64,000 nucleotides of DNA from DASQFQ01 sp963802905 (GTDB taxonomy: Bacteria; Actinomycetota; Thermoleophilia; Solirubrobacterales; Solirubrobacteraceae), in assembly GCA_963802905.1 (NCBI GenBank), contig CAWDKH010000011.1:257680-321679 (forward strand), in the 5' to 3' direction. Both the position numbers and the translations under genes were made by a program. Shown here piece after piece: positions 12,108 to 21,008 of the stretch; within the stretch, counting starts at the first letter, position 1, and every line of letters begins with the position of its first letter. Under the pieces are notes generated by a model. That model ran no database searches. It was not told where the DNA came from and saw only the letters and a program-made list of their open reading frames with translations.

Positions 12108-12407
12108 TCATCGGGAGGCCGGCCGAGCCTGTGCGCGCAGGCGCTTGACGGCAGGGCGCCCGAGCTCGCCGTTCAGGCGCTCGAGGACGCGCTCGGAGAG
12201 CAGGTCGAGCTCCTGCGCCCAGACGGCCGACGTGCACGCCACGGTGACCGTCCCGTCGCGCTCGGAGACCGGCTCCGAGGCGCCCGCGAACGCGTCTCCG
12301 GCGGCCGCCGGCCAGGCGCGCTGGACCTCGGCGAGCAGGGTCGCGGGGGCGAGCGCGGCGGTGAAGCGGTCGAGCGCCGCGGCGACCGGGCGGGGAGCAG
12401 TCGCGCC
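12108..12407 (-). CDS. dciA: DciA-like DUF721 protein (start unclear)
   Basis: Read in the frame ending TGA at 12108-12110: LDRFTAALAPATLLAEVQRA, WPAAAGDAFAGASEPVSERD, GTVTVACTSAVWAQELDLLS, ERVLERLNGELGRPAVKRLR. This is the DUF721/DciA fold, which loads or recruits the replicative helicase DnaB in bacteria lacking DnaC. It lies between recF and gyrB, as in most actinobacteria. The frame is open up to the recF stop at 12408, but no good start codon is present; a GTG overlapping the recF stop is one base out of frame, so an indel is likely. The predicted protein is ~95-100 aa. Too short and misframed for simple ORF calling. Confidence 0.65.
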   Translation of the reverse strand, partial: GATAPRPVAAALDRFTAALAPATLLAEVQRAWPAAAGDAFAGASEPVSERDGTVTVACTSAVWAQELDLLSERVLERLNGELGRPAVKRLRAQARPASR

Positions 12408-13519
12408 TCACGCCAGCGCCTCTCTCCAGTCGCACGCTGCCCCTCGGCCACCGACAGGCGCACGACCTCGGGCTCGTCGCCGCCGGGCACGTGCGCGAGG
12501 TCCGTCGTCGCGATCACGCTCTGGCCGCCGCCCTCGCGCAGCGCCTCGACGAGCCGCTCGCGGCGCAGCGAGTCGAGCTCGGAGGTCACGTCGTCGAGCA
12601 GCATCAGCGGAGCGGCGCCACGCTCCTCCGCCAGCACGCCGCGCTCGGCGAGCAGCAGCGAGAGCAGCCCGAGGCGCTGCTGGCCGCGCGACCCGTAGGT
12701 GCGCAGCTCGCGGCCGGCGCGCTTGAGCACCAGCTCGTCGCGGTGCGGCCCGTGGCCGGTGAAGCCGCGGTCGAGGTCGCGAGTCGGTGCGCTCGGCCAG
12801 CTCGGCGGCCAGCGCCTCCGCGGTCTCGGCGCGCGAGCGCGGCCGGTAGGTCAGCTCGGCGCCGCCCTCGAGCCCGAGCGCCTCGGCGTGGGTCGCGAAC
12901 GGCTCCGCCAGCCGCGACACGACCGCGGCGCGGTCGGCGGCCAGGGCGACGCCGTGGCGCGCGAGCTCGAGATCCCAGGCGGGGAGCGAGCTCCGCCCGG
13001 CGCGGCCGGCGCGGATCGCGGCCAGCAGCGCGTTGCGCTGGCCGAGCGCCGCCGTGTAGGCGCGGCGCGTGCCGACGCGGGCCGGCCACAGCGCGGCGAT
13101 CACCTGGTCGACGTGCGCGCGCCGCAGCGCCGGGGCGCCCGAGCACGAGCTCGAGCCGGTCGGGGAGGAAGACCGAGACGAGCGGCCGCGCGCTCGCGTC
13201 GGTCAGCTTGTCGACGGTGGCGCCGTCGACCTGCAGCCGCTTCGCCTCGCCGGGCTCGAAGCCCGACGGTGATCCGGTGCGCGTCGCCGTCGCGCTCGGC
13301 GTCGAGCTCCAGCCGCGCGACGCCGGCGCCGAAGCGCACGACCTCGCGCTCGTTGCCGGTCCGGCACGAGCGGCCGGTGCAGGCGAAGTAGACCGCCTCG
13401 AGCAGGTTCGTCTTGCCGGCCCCGTTCGGGCCCGTGACCACGGTCAGCCCCGGGCCCAGCCGCACCTCCGCCGCCTCGTAGGAGCGGAAGTTGCGGATGG
13501 AGAGGCGGGTGACCCGCAC
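12408..13519 (-). CDS. recF: DNA replication/repair protein RecF (frame broken)
   Basis: SMC-like ATPase that helps load RecA at gaps. Starts GTG at 13519: MRVTRLSIRNFRSYEAAEV, Walker A GPNGAGKTN, and LLEAVYFACTGRSCRTG. Later parts lie in other frames: GEAKRLQVDGATVDKLTDAS and PLVSVFLPDRLEL; QVIAALWPARVGTRRAYTAAL; GFTGHGPHRDEL; YGSRGQQRLGLLSLLLAE (signature); LMLLDDVTSELDSLRRERL (Walker B). Breaks fall near 13265, 13140, 12782 and close to the end. All blocks are conserved, so sequence error is more likely than decay. The end is uncertain: one frame stops at 12408, which fits the dciA start. Confidence 0.85.
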
Positions 13520-13535
13520 GGCGATCGGTTACCCC

Positions 13536-13589
13536 GTGCCGGCATCCGGCCGGCACCCCTGACGGGAACGTGCGCCATCCGGGCGCACG
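13536..13589. terminator. Two hairpins between dnaN and recF
   Basis: GTGCCGG-CATC-CGGCCGGCAC (13536-13556) and GTGCGCC-ATCCG-GGCGCAC (13571-13589) fill the 70-bp gap after the dnaN stop. They may attenuate or stabilise the dnaN transcript before recF; no T-tract follows. Confidence 0.45.
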
Positions 13590-13590
13590 A

Positions 13591-14700
13591 TTAAACGTTC
13601 AGCCGGATCGGCATCAGCAGGTACTGGAACCCGCTGCCGTCCCCGGCCTCGATCAGCCCCGGCCGCAGCGGGGAGATCAGCTTGAGCAGGACGTCGCCCG
13701 ACTCCACCGCCTCGAGCCCGTCGCGCAGGAACTCGGGGTTGAAGCCGATCTCGAGCGGCTCGCCCTGGAACGGGACCGGCAGGCTCTCCTGCGCCTCGCC
13801 GACGTCGGGCGTCCGCGCCGACACCGTCAGCTCGCCCTCGGCGAACGCCAGCCGCAGCGGCGCGTTCTTCTGCGCGAGCAGCGAGATGCGGCGCACGACC
13901 TCCGTGATCTCGGTCCCCGACAGCGAGAGCTCGTGCTCGTACGCGTCCGGCAGCAGCTGGCGGTAGTTGGGGAACTGGCCGTCGATCAGGCGCGACGAGA
14001 GCACGACGCCGCCGGCCTCGAAGATCACCTGGTTGGTGCGCACCGACACGCTGAGCGTCTCCGCCTCGGTCGCCTGCACGATCCGCGTGAGCTCCTGCAG
14101 CGCCCGGGCCGGCACGTTGGCCTCGAACGCGCCGGCCAGCGGCGCCTCGAGCTTCGTCTCCTTGACGGACAGCCGGTACGAGTCCGTGGCGACCATCCGC
14201 AGGTCGCTCTCCGACGCCGACACGAGGATGCCGGTCAGCACCGGCCGCGTCTCGTCGCGCGACGCCGAGCGGGCCACCTTGAGCACGGTCTCGACGAACG
14301 CCGGGCCCGGCACCTCGACCCGCCCGTCGCCCTCCGGCTCCGGGAAGGGCGGGAAGTCCTCGAGTCGCAGCGTGCGGATGTGGAAGTTCGCGGAGCCCGC
14401 GACGATCTCGACGTCCTGCTCCGAGGCGCGCAGCTCGAGCGACACCGAGTCGCCGGGCAGCGCACGGACGACGTCGACCAGCAGCCGCGCCGGCAGGACG
14501 ACGGCGCCCTCGCGGACGACCTCGCCCTCCAGCGGGACGCGGAGGCCGATCTCCATGTCGGTGGCGCGCAGCTCGATGGCGCCGCCCTTGGCGGTCAGCT
14601 GGACGCCGGAGAGCGCCTGGACGGCGCTGCGGGTGGAGGCCGCACGGGTCACGGTCTGGAGCTCCGTGAACAGTGCGGTGCGGGAAGTAGAGACCTTCAT
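13591..14700 (-). CDS. dnaN: DNA polymerase III beta sliding clamp
   Basis: 369 aa, the ring-shaped processivity clamp of the replicase. Starts MKVSTSRTALFTELQTVTRA and shows three clamp domains of ~120 residues; conserved pieces include EDFPPFPE, ARALQELTRI, LIDGQFPNYRQLLP, FNPEFLRDGLEAV, and the C-terminal YLLMPIRLNV, part of the pocket for clamp-binding peptides. It is one of the few origin-region genes here with an intact frame. It follows dnaA by 105 bp and precedes recF, the classical order. Confidence 0.96.
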   Translation of the reverse strand: MKVSTSRTALFTELQTVTRAASTRSAVQALSGVQLTAKGGAIELRATDMEIGLRVPLEGEVVREGAVVLPARLLVDVVRALPGDSVSLELRASEQDVEIVAGSANFHIRTLRLEDFPPFPEPEGDGRVEVPGPAFVETVLKVARSASRDETRPVLTGILVSASESDLRMVATDSYRLSVKETKLEAPLAGAFEANVPARALQELTRIVQATEAETLSVSVRTNQVIFEAGGVVLSSRLIDGQFPNYRQLLPDAYEHELSLSGTEITEVVRRISLLAQKNAPLRLAFAEGELTVSARTPDVGEAQESLPVPFQGEPLEIGFNPEFLRDGLEAVESGDVLLKLISPLRPGLIEAGDGSGFQYLLMPIRLNV

Positions 14701-14739
14701 GAGGTAGTGATGATCAAGAGTGAGTCACCGTCGTAAGGG

Positions 14740-14758
14740 TTGTGGATGGTGTGCACAA
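14740..14758. other. DnaA-box-like pair; candidate origin of replication region
   Basis: In the dnaA-dnaN gap TGTGGATGG (14741-14749, 7/9 to TGTGGATAA) and TGTGCACAA (14750-14758, one mismatch to TGTGGACAA, the GC-rich actinobacterial box) sit side by side. The position next to dnaA is where actinobacterial oriC usually lies. The gap is only 105 bp, so a full origin may instead be in the dnaA-rpmH gap (16159-16387), where no clear box cluster is seen. Confidence 0.4.
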
Positions 14759-14805
14759 ACCCGGGAAACCGCGGAGGATGCGGGGCGGAGGAGCGCACAA
14801 GTCTT

Positions 14806-16158
14806 TCAAGCCTCCCGGTCGGCATCGCCGCGCAGCTCGCTGTGCAGGCGCTGGACGGTGTCGTAGGCGGAGGGGTCCTCGGCGATGCGCGCGGCGGTCC
14901 GCTTGCAGGCGTGGAGGACGGTCGTGTGGTTGCGGTTGCCGAACGCGCGGCCGATCGCCGGCAGCGTGGCGTCGGTGAGCTCGCGCGTGAGGTACATGGC
15001 GACCTGGCGGGGCCAGGTGACGGCCTGGGCGCGGCTGGGGAGACGAGCTCGTCCATCGAGATGTCGAAGTCCTGGCAGATGCGGCGCTGGATCTCCTCGA
15101 CCGAGCGGACGCGCGGGCGCAGGTCGGGATAGAGGCCGCCGAGCACCTCCTCGACGAGCGCGGTGTCGACGGCGCGGCCGGTCAGCGAGCCGAAGGCGAC
15201 GATCCGGATCAGCGCGCCCTCGAGCGCGCGGATGTTGGAGTCGACGCGCTCGGCGATCAGCTCCAGGGCCTCGGGATCGACGCCGCTGGACGCGGTCCTG
15301 GAGCACGCGCTTGCGCAGGATGGTCAGGCGCGTGCCGAAGTCGGGCGGCTTGACGTCGCAGACGAGGCCGGCCTCGAAGCGCTCGCGCAGGCGGTCCTCG
15401 AGCGCGCCCATGTCGCGCGGCAGGCGGTCGGACGTCAGCACGAGCTGGGCGCCGGACGCGTGCAGCGCGTTGAACGTGTGGAAGAACTCCTCCTCCGTCT
15501 TCGCCTTGCGCTGGAGGAACTGGACGTCGTCGACGAGCAGCACGTCGACGCCGCGGTAGGCGGTCTTGAACGCGTCGATGCCGTCGTTATGGAGCGCGCC
15601 GATGAAGTGGTTGGTGAACGCCTCGACCGTCGTGTAGCGGACGGTCAGCCCGTCGCCGTAGGCGGCGACGTAGTTGGCGATCGAGTGCAGCAGGTGGGTC
15701 TTGCCGAGGCCGGGCGGACCGCAGATGAACAGCGGGTTGTAGGCGAGCGCCGGCATCTCGGCGACCGCGAGCGCGGCGCCGTGGGCGAGCCGGTTGGAGT
15801 CGCCGATGACGAACTGGTCGAACGTGAAGCGCGGGTTGAACGGGACGTCGGCCGCCGTCCACAGCGAACGGGTCGCCGGCGCCGGCGCCTCGGTCTGCGC
15901 GACGGGGTCGTCGGGCCCGACGAGCCGGACCGCGGTCGCGGAGCCGAGCACGCGCCCGGCGGCGGCCTGCAGCACGCGGCTGAAGCGCTCGGTGACCCAC
16001 GCCCGGCTCTCGTCCGGGGCGGTGACGACGAGCGTCCCGCCGTCGAGGCGGCGTGCGTCGAGCGCCTCGAGGTAGAGCTGCCACGTGGCGTCCGACACGG
16101 CGGTCCGCAACTCGGCGCGGATGCGCCGCCAGGAATGCGCGAGATCGACGTCGGTCAC
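14806..16158 (-). CDS. dnaA: Chromosomal replication initiator DnaA (frame broken)
   Basis: AAA+ initiator that binds DnaA boxes and opens oriC. The GTG at 16158 opens VTDVDLAHSWRRIRAELR (DnaB-contact domain I) with GGAGGAGGG ~14 nt upstream; reading further upstream is open but not DnaA-like. NPRFTFDQFVIGDSNRLAHG, Walker A GPPGLGKTHLLHSI and Walker B VLLVDDVQFL follow. Breaks near 15296 and 15045 move the frame; VDSNIRALEGALIRI, GGLYPDLRPRVRSVEEIQRR and the helix-turn-helix signature AFGNRNHTTVLHACKR remain. Domain II is very short. The breaks are taken as indel errors. It is divergent from rpmH. Confidence 0.93.
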   Translation of the reverse strand: MTDVDLAHSWRRIRAELRTAVSDATWQLYLEALDARRLDGGTLVVTAPDESRAWVTERFSRVLQAAAGRVLGSATAVRLVGPDDPVAQTEAPAPATRSLWTAADVPFNPRFTFDQFVIGDSNRLAHGAALAVAEMPALAYNPLFICGPPGLGKTHLLHSIANYVAAYGDGLTVRYTTVEAFTNHFIGALHNDGIDAFKTAYRGVDVLLVDDVQFLQRKAKTEEEFFHTFNALHASGAQLVLTSDRLPRDMGALEDRLRERFEAGLVCDVKPPDFGTRLTILRKRVLQDRVQRRRSRGPGADRRARRLQHPRARGRADPDRRLRLADRPRRRHRARRGGARRPLSRPAPARPLGRGDPAPHLPGLRHLDGRARLPSRAQAVTWPRQVAMYLTRELTDATLPAIGRAFGNRNHTTVLHACKRTAARIAEDPSAYDTVQRLHSELRGDADREA

Positions 16159-16372
16159 GTGGACGCGGAAAGCCCTCCTCCCCAGGAGAGGTCGGTGGAA
16201 ATCGGTGGTGCGGAGGGGCCCGAAGGCCCCGGCGGAGCGAGCATAACAAGGGCTCCTGGACCGTCTGGGGCATGTCCGACCCCGGTTCGCAAAACGCGCA
16301 CGAAAGTTCGTCGCGGTGCCTGTGGAACGCTGTCGACGGCGTGTGCATGGATCGGTGCGCAAGTCGCCCCGG

Positions 16373-16378
16373 TATCCT
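16373..16378 (+). promoter_or_regulatory. -10 element (TATCCT) of rpmH
   Basis: TATCCT ends 9 nt before the rpmH ATG at 16388, with no ribosome-binding site between. The 229-bp dnaA-rpmH gap also holds a GGGGCC-CGAA-GGCCCC hairpin at about 16216-16231. Confidence 0.5.
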
Positions 16379-16387
16379 GCTGGCGCA

Positions 16388-16522
16388 ATGAAGCGGACCT
16401 ACCAGCCCAAGAAGCGCAAACGCGCGCGCACCCATGGCTTCCGTGCCCGTATGAGCACCCGCGCCGGTCGCGTCGTGCTCAAGCGGCGCCGGGGCAAGGG
16501 CCGCAAGCGCCTCACCGTCTAG
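16388..16522 (+). CDS. rpmH: 50S ribosomal protein L34
   Basis: 44 aa, MKRTYQPKKRKRARTHGF then RARMSTRAGRVVLKRRRGKG: full L34 sequence, highly basic, part of the large ribosomal subunit. The frame is open for 24 codons upstream, but L34 always begins at this Met. It starts the classical rpmH-rnpA-yidD operon and is divergent from dnaA. A TATCCT element 9 nt upstream and no Shine-Dalgarno sequence suggest a leaderless mRNA. Confidence 0.97.
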   Translation: MKRTYQPKKRKRARTHGFRARMSTRAGRVVLKRRRGKGRKRLTV

Positions 16523-16527
16523 CGACC

Positions 16528-16899
16528 ATGGCCCCGAAGCGCCGCCGCCTGTCGCGCAGCGCCGAGTTTGAGCGCGTGTACCGGCAGGGGCGCTCCAAGG
16601 GCAATCGCTACCTGGTGCTCTACGCGTTCCCGCGCGCGGAGGACGAGGCGGCAAGCGAGCGCGAGGCCGGCCCGCGGCTCGGCCTGTCGGTGTCGCGGCG
16701 CGTCGGCGGCGCCGTCGAGCGCAACCGCGTCAAGCGCGTGCTGCGCGAGGCGTTCTGGGCCGAGGCCGAGCGCCTGCCCGACACGTCGGACTACGTCGTC
16801 GTGGCGCGTCCCGACGCGCGCGATCTCGCCGAGCGCGAGGGCGAGGAGGGCATGCGCGGCGCGCTGTCCGAGCTCGTCGCCGGGTTCGAGAGCGGCTGA
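16528..16899 (+). CDS. rnpA: Ribonuclease P protein component
   Basis: 123 aa. Protein subunit of RNase P, which assists the catalytic RNA in cutting tRNA 5' leaders. Contains RRLSRSAEFERVYRQGRSK at the N-terminus, LGLSVSRRVGGAVERNRVKR (the RNR motif that contacts RNA), and VLREAF. It starts 5 bp after the rpmH stop and is followed within 6 bp by yidD. Intact frame. Confidence 0.95.
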   Translation: MAPKRRRLSRSAEFERVYRQGRSKGNRYLVLYAFPRAEDEAASEREAGPRLGLSVSRRVGGAVERNRVKRVLREAFWAEAERLPDTSDYVVVARPDARDLAEREGEEGMRGALSELVAGFESG

Positions 16900-16904
16900 G
16901 CGCC

Positions 16905-17180
16905 GTGCGCGCCATCCTGCTCGCGCCGATCCGCTTCTACATGCGCTTCATCTCGCCGCTGCTGCCGCGGCGCTGCAAGTACCTGCCGACGTGCTCGGAG
17001 TACGCGGTGACCGCCGTGCGCGACTACGGGGCGTTCCGCGGCTTCGTGCTGGCGGGCTGGCGCCTGCTGCGCTGCAACCCGTGGAGCCACGGGGGCTACG
17101 ACCCGGTCTCGGACCAGACGTTGTTCAAGCGCCGCGAGAGCAGCGCCTCGGCGGCCTCGCCGCCCAGCCGCACGGCGTAG
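16905..17180 (+). CDS. yidD: YidD membrane protein insertion efficiency factor
   Basis: 91 aa, GTG start. Contains the YidD signature: FYMRFISPLLPRRCKYLPTC, SEYA, and WRLLRCNPWSHGGYDPV. YidD is a small membrane-associated protein that aids YidC-dependent insertion. It normally stands directly before yidC; here two opposite-strand genes (17096-19483) separate them. The last ~25 residues after DPV are not typical and overlap by 85 bp the end of the convergent FAD gene, so the true end may be earlier in evolution, but the frame as read stops at 17180. Confidence 0.92.
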   Translation: MRAILLAPIRFYMRFISPLLPRRCKYLPTCSEYAVTAVRDYGAFRGFVLAGWRLLRCNPWSHGGYDPVSDQTLFKRRESSASAASPPSRTA

Positions 17181-18497
17181 TTGGTGCCGCGGTCCTCGGG
17201 ATAGATCTGCGTCGTGTTGGCGAGGATCAGGTGCGGGACGCCGGTCTGCAGCGGCGGGATCCGCTCGCGGTAGCCGACGGTCACGATCGGCTGGGCGGCC
17301 GGCTCGCGGTGCAGCCAGCGCTCCTTGATCCATGAGCGCTCGAAGGCCGGGTTGACCTTGCGCAGCCCGGGCGTGTAGCGGTCGATCAGCGCGTCCGCGT
17401 CGAGCTCGAGCAGCTCGTCGCCGGGGGCGAGGTAGTTGGCGACGTAGAGGAAGCGCCGGCCGTCGTAGCGCTCGGGCTCGATGAAGTTGGTGTGCTCGAC
17501 GAGGCCGACGAACGGCAGCTCGGGGTCGGCGATGTTGGTCCAGTAGAACGGGCTGAACTGGCGGTCGAGCTCGAGCAGCAGGCAGAGCGCGGTGTGGTAC
17601 TCGATCCCGTCGAGCTTCGCCCGGTACTCGTCGCCGATCGCGGTGCGCGAGCTCGTCGTCGAGCAGCCCGACGAAGACGTCGTTGGGCACGGTGGCGACG
17701 ACCGCGTCGTAGCGCTCGGGCTCGCCGTCGGGCGCGTACGCGTGCGGGTCATGGCCGGTGCGGAACGAGCCGGGAGCGCCGGCGGTGATCTCGAAGCCGT
17801 TGGCGCGCTGGGTGAGCCGGGCCGCGGGCCGGTCGATCAGCACGCGGCCGCCGCGCGTCTCGATCTTCGCCTTCAGCACGCCGAACAGCGGCTCCCACGA
17901 GCGCCCCGGGTAGCCGAGCAGCTCCTGGCGCGCCTCCTTGCCCTCGAGCTTGCGCCGCATCGTGAGCTTGCCCCACAGCCACGCCATCGAGATGTCGTCG
18001 GCGCGGTCGCCGAACTTGCCGCGCAGCAGCGGGCCCCAGACCTTCTCGTACGGCTGGGCGCCCATCGAGTCGCGGATCCACTGGCGCGCGGTGATGCCCT
18101 CGAACGGCCCGACCTCCTTCGCCGTCTTCTGCAGCTTCAGCACCGCCAGCCCCATCCGGATGCGCGCCGCGGGCTTGAGCGGCCCGAAGCGCAGGAGGTG
18201 CAGCGGGCTCGTGAACGGCCACGAGCGGCCCTCGAGGAAGAACGCCATCGAGGACGGCCGCCACTCGAGCTCGTCCGGCATCCCGAGCTCGGCGTAGAGC
18301 TCGGCGATGTGGCGGTCGCTCGTGAACAGGTGGTGGTAGTAGCGCTCGAGCAGGTGGCCGCCGCCGACGTCGATCGTGGCGGCCTGGCCGCCGAGCCCCG
18401 GCCAGCGCTCGTAGACGTCGACCGTGTGCCCCTCCTGGCCCAGCCGATACGCGCACACGAGACCGGCGACGCCGGCCCCGATCACCGCGACCCTCAT
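17096..18497 (-). CDS. FAD-dependent amine-oxidase-type oxidoreductase (frame broken)
   Basis: About 466 aa with one frame break near 17640. N-terminal dinucleotide fold VAVIGAGVAGLVCAYRLGQE with ERWPGLGGQA, then GGGHLLERYYHHLF; after the break, RYDGRRFLYVANYLAP and the C-terminal FAD region LILANTTQIYPEDRGTNYAV. This belongs to the NAD(P)-binding Rossmann-like amine oxidase/protoporphyrinogen oxidase/UDP-galactopyranose mutase superfamily. Its partner, a GT2 glycosyltransferase overlapping by 4 nt (18494-18497), suggests a role with a lipid- or sugar-linked substrate in envelope glycans. The exact substrate cannot be told. This pair interrupts the usual yidD-yidC neighbourhood. Confidence 0.75.
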
Positions 18498-19483
18498 CGG
18501 TCGTCGCGGCGGTCGACCCCGGCCAGCGCCGCCGAGGCGCCCTCATCGGGATCGAGGTTGCGCGCGCGTGAGACGACGTAGAGCGGGCGCTGCTTGACCT
18601 CGTCGTAGATGCGCCCGAGGTACTCGCCGATCAGGCCGAGCGCGAGCAGCTGGATGCCGCCGATCAACAGCACGATGAACAGCAGCGAGGGCACGCCGCG
18701 CTCGTAGATGCCCGAGTAGCGGGCGACGATCGTCAGCGGCAGGCCGAGCAGGGCGATGAGCGCGCAGATCACGCCGGCGAGCGCCGCGAGCTGGAGCGGG
18801 AAGTTCGAGAACGACGTCACGCCGTCGAGCGCGAATCGCAGCATGCGCCCGATCGGGTACTTGCTCTCGCCCGCCGTCCGCGCCGCGCGGTCGTACTCGA
18901 CGACATCGCGCTGGTAGCCGACCCACGAGCTCATGCCGCGGAGGAAGCGCGATCGCTCGCGCATCCGCAGCAGGGCGTCGAGCGGGCCGCGGTCGAAGAG
19001 GCGGAAGTCGCCGGCGTTGGGCTCGAGCTCGACCTGCGCGAGCCGGCCCATGAGCGCGTAGAACCAGCGCGCGGTCGCGAGCTTGAAGCGCGTCTCCCCC
19101 GCGCGCTGCCGGCGCTTGGCGACGACGATGTCGGCGCCCGCGCGCCAGCGCTCCACGAGCTCGGGGATCAGCTCGGGCGGGTCCTGGAGGTCGCCGTCGA
19201 TCATCACCACGGCATCCCCGCGCGCGTGGTCGAGGCCGGCGGTGAGCGCCATCTGGTGGCCGAACGGCCGCGAGAGGTGGAGGACGCGGATACGCGGGTC
19301 GGCGTCGGCGCGCTCGTCGAGGATCGCGGCGGTCGCGTCCGTGGAGCCGTCGTCGACGACCACGATCTCGAACGGAAGATCCCCCAGCGCACCTGCCGTG
19401 CGGGTGCAGAACTCGGCGGCGAGCCCTTCCTCGTTGAGCATCGGCGCCACCACGCTGAGGAGGCGCAGCTCGCGGACGGCCAT
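18494..19483 (-). CDS. GT2 glycosyltransferase with two C-terminal membrane helices (DPM1/ArnC-like)
   Basis: 329 aa from the ATG at 19483; the frame is open upstream but the family begins with the LLSVVAPMLNEEGLAAEFC block. GT-A fold motifs: VVDDGSTD, and DGDLQDPPELIPELVERWRA (metal-binding DxD region), then KRRQRAGETRFKL. Two helices follow at ~235-265 and ~270-295, then an EYLGRIYDEVKQRPLYVV tail typical of polyprenyl-phosphate mannosyl- or glucosyltransferases. It likely moves a sugar from a nucleotide donor to a polyprenyl phosphate at the inner membrane face. It is translationally coupled to the FAD gene. Confidence 0.88.
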   Translation of the reverse strand: MAVRELRLLSVVAPMLNEEGLAAEFCTRTAGALGDLPFEIVVVDDGSTDATAAILDERADADPRIRVLHLSRPFGHQMALTAGLDHARGDAVVMIDGDLQDPPELIPELVERWRAGADIVVAKRRQRAGETRFKLATARWFYALMGRLAQVELEPNAGDFRLFDRGPLDALLRMRERSRFLRGMSSWVGYQRDVVEYDRAARTAGESKYPIGRMLRFALDGVTSFSNFPLQLAALAGVICALIALLGLPLTIVARYSGIYERGVPSLLFIVLLIGGIQLLALGLIGEYLGRIYDEVKQRPLYVVSRARNLDPDEGASAALAGVDRRDDR

Positions 19484-19512
19484 TGCGGCCGGAGTGTAGA
19501 CCAGCCCCCCGC

Positions 19513-19518
19513 TACGAT
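19513..19518 (+). promoter_or_regulatory. -10 element (TACGAT) of yidC
   Basis: TACGAT ends 9 nt before the GTG of yidC and lies in the 44-bp gap to the divergent glycosyltransferase. It gives yidC its own promoter after separation from yidD. No Shine-Dalgarno sequence fits. Confidence 0.45.
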
Positions 19519-19527
19519 CCGGTGGCC

Positions 19528-20494
19528 GTGACCCCTGTCCTGGGAAACATCCTCCAGCCACTGATCGATTTCTTCCACTGGTTCCTGGAGTTCTTCCACG
19601 ATGAGGTGGGGCTGTCGTGGGGCTTGGCGATCGTCACGCTGACCGTCCTGGTGCGGGCGATCCTGCTCCCGCTCACCTACAAGTCGTCGAAGTCGATGAT
19701 CCGGCTGCAGCAGCTCGCGCCGCAGATGAAGACGCTGCAGACGAAGTACAAGGACGACCCGCAGCGCATGCAGCAGGAGACGATGAAGTTCTATCGGGAG
19801 AACCAGGTCAACCCGTTCGCGTCCTGCCTCCCGATGGTCGCCCAGCTGCCGGTCTTCCTCGCGCTCTACTACATGCTGCGCGTCGACCTGCGGTACGACA
19901 TCTGCCCCGCCATCAACCCGCCGGGCACGCCCAACCCGCAACCGTGCGGGGAGACGCCCGAGTCGAGCTTCCTGTTCATCCCGGACCTGACGAACAAGGC
20001 GACCGGCGCAGTGCTCGTCGTGCTGATCGTGCTCTACGTCGGGTCGCAGCTCGTCTCGACGCTGCTCATGTCCGCCACCGCGGACAAGAACCAGCGGAGA
20101 ATCTTCCTGGCGCTGCCGTTCCTGTTCGTCGCCTTCATCTGGCAGTTCCCGGCCGGCCTGCTCGTCTACTGGATCACGACGAACCTGTGGACGATCCTGC
20201 AGCAGTCGATCATCAAGAAGCGCCTCGGCCCGCTCCGCGAGGAAGCCATGGCTGCCGCGAAGGCGGCCAAGGACGAGCAGGAGCAGATGAAGACCAAGGG
20301 CAAGAGCGGCAAGAGCGACGGCAAGAACGGGAAGAGCGACAAGACCGACGGCAAGAGCGGCGGAGGCCGCGCGCTCGGCAAGCTCTCGCCGACGGCTGCG
20401 ACCGCCGACAGCGGCGGCGCGAAGCGCCTCGACCAACGGCCCCCCGCCGGCTCCGCCCCGTAAGAAGAAGAAGCGCTCGGGGCGCCGACGGTGA
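19528..20494 (+). CDS. yidC: Membrane protein insertase YidC/OxaA
   Basis: Inserts membrane proteins with or without SecYEG. Starts GTG at 19528 (VTPVLGNILQPLIDFFHWFL); the core has LSWGLAIVTLTVLVRAILLP with the hydrophilic-groove Arg, EMK-type basic loop, FRENQVNPF-like YRENQVNPFASCLPMVAQLP, and helices to WQFPAGLLVYWITTNLW. It is the short five-helix type without the large periplasmic domain. As read the frame stops at 20463, but one base over gives TNGPPPAPPRKKKKRSGRRR and a TGA overlapping the jag start at 20491; that basic tail is usual for YidC, so an indel near 20435 is likely. Lys/Gly/Ser-rich repeats precede it. Confidence 0.93.
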
Positions 20495-20958
20495 CCAACG
20501 GCGACGGCACCGCGGTCGAACGCGTCCGCGAACTCCTCGAGCACGTCAACGACGCGCTGGCGCTCGACGCGAGCGTCGAGATCGAGCAGCCGGAGGACGG
20601 CGTCATCCGCGCCACGCTCCACGCCGAGGACCTCGGCCTCTTCATCGGCCGCCACGGGACCACGATCGACGCGGTCCAGCACCTCGCGTACCGGATCGCC
20701 GCCGCCGCTGACGACGGCCCGCAGCGCGTCATCGTCGACGCCGCCGGCTACCGCGAGCGGCGCGAGTCGGCGCTCCACCGCCAGGCCGACGAGGCCGCGG
20801 AGGACGCGGTCCGCAACGGCCGCCCGGTCGCGCTGGACGCCATGAGCGCGACGGAGCGCAAGGTCGTCCACGAGCACCTGAAGGACCGCGAGGACGTGGA
20901 GACCTACTCCGAGGGCACCGAGCCCGATCGCCACCTCGTCGTGGCGCCGCTGGACTAG
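20491..20958 (+). CDS. jag: Jag/SpoIIIJ-associated KH-R3H RNA-binding protein
   Basis: 155 aa. KH-type domain with LGLFIGRHGTTIDAVQHLAY (GxxG loop GRHG) followed by an R3H domain ERKVVHEHLKDREDVETYSE with RHLVVAPL. The N-terminal Jag linker domain found in other phyla is absent, as usual in actinobacteria. Jag binds RNA and is linked to cell-wall elongation control. It overlaps yidC by 4 nt (GTGA), so the two are co-translated. Confidence 0.92.
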   Translation: MTNGDGTAVERVRELLEHVNDALALDASVEIEQPEDGVIRATLHAEDLGLFIGRHGTTIDAVQHLAYRIAAAADDGPQRVIVDAAGYRERRESALHRQADEAAEDAVRNGRPVALDAMSATERKVVHEHLKDREDVETYSEGTEPDRHLVVAPLD

Positions 20959-21008
20959 GCCTCCGCAGTTCTGTAACACCTTCCGACGCGGCCGGGATCA
21001 TGGTCCGC

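Noticed and set aside
12064..12435. 123-aa frame on the - strand downstream of recF
   Set aside because: Arg-rich shadow text. The DUF721/DciA sequence is in the neighbouring frame, ending at 12108.
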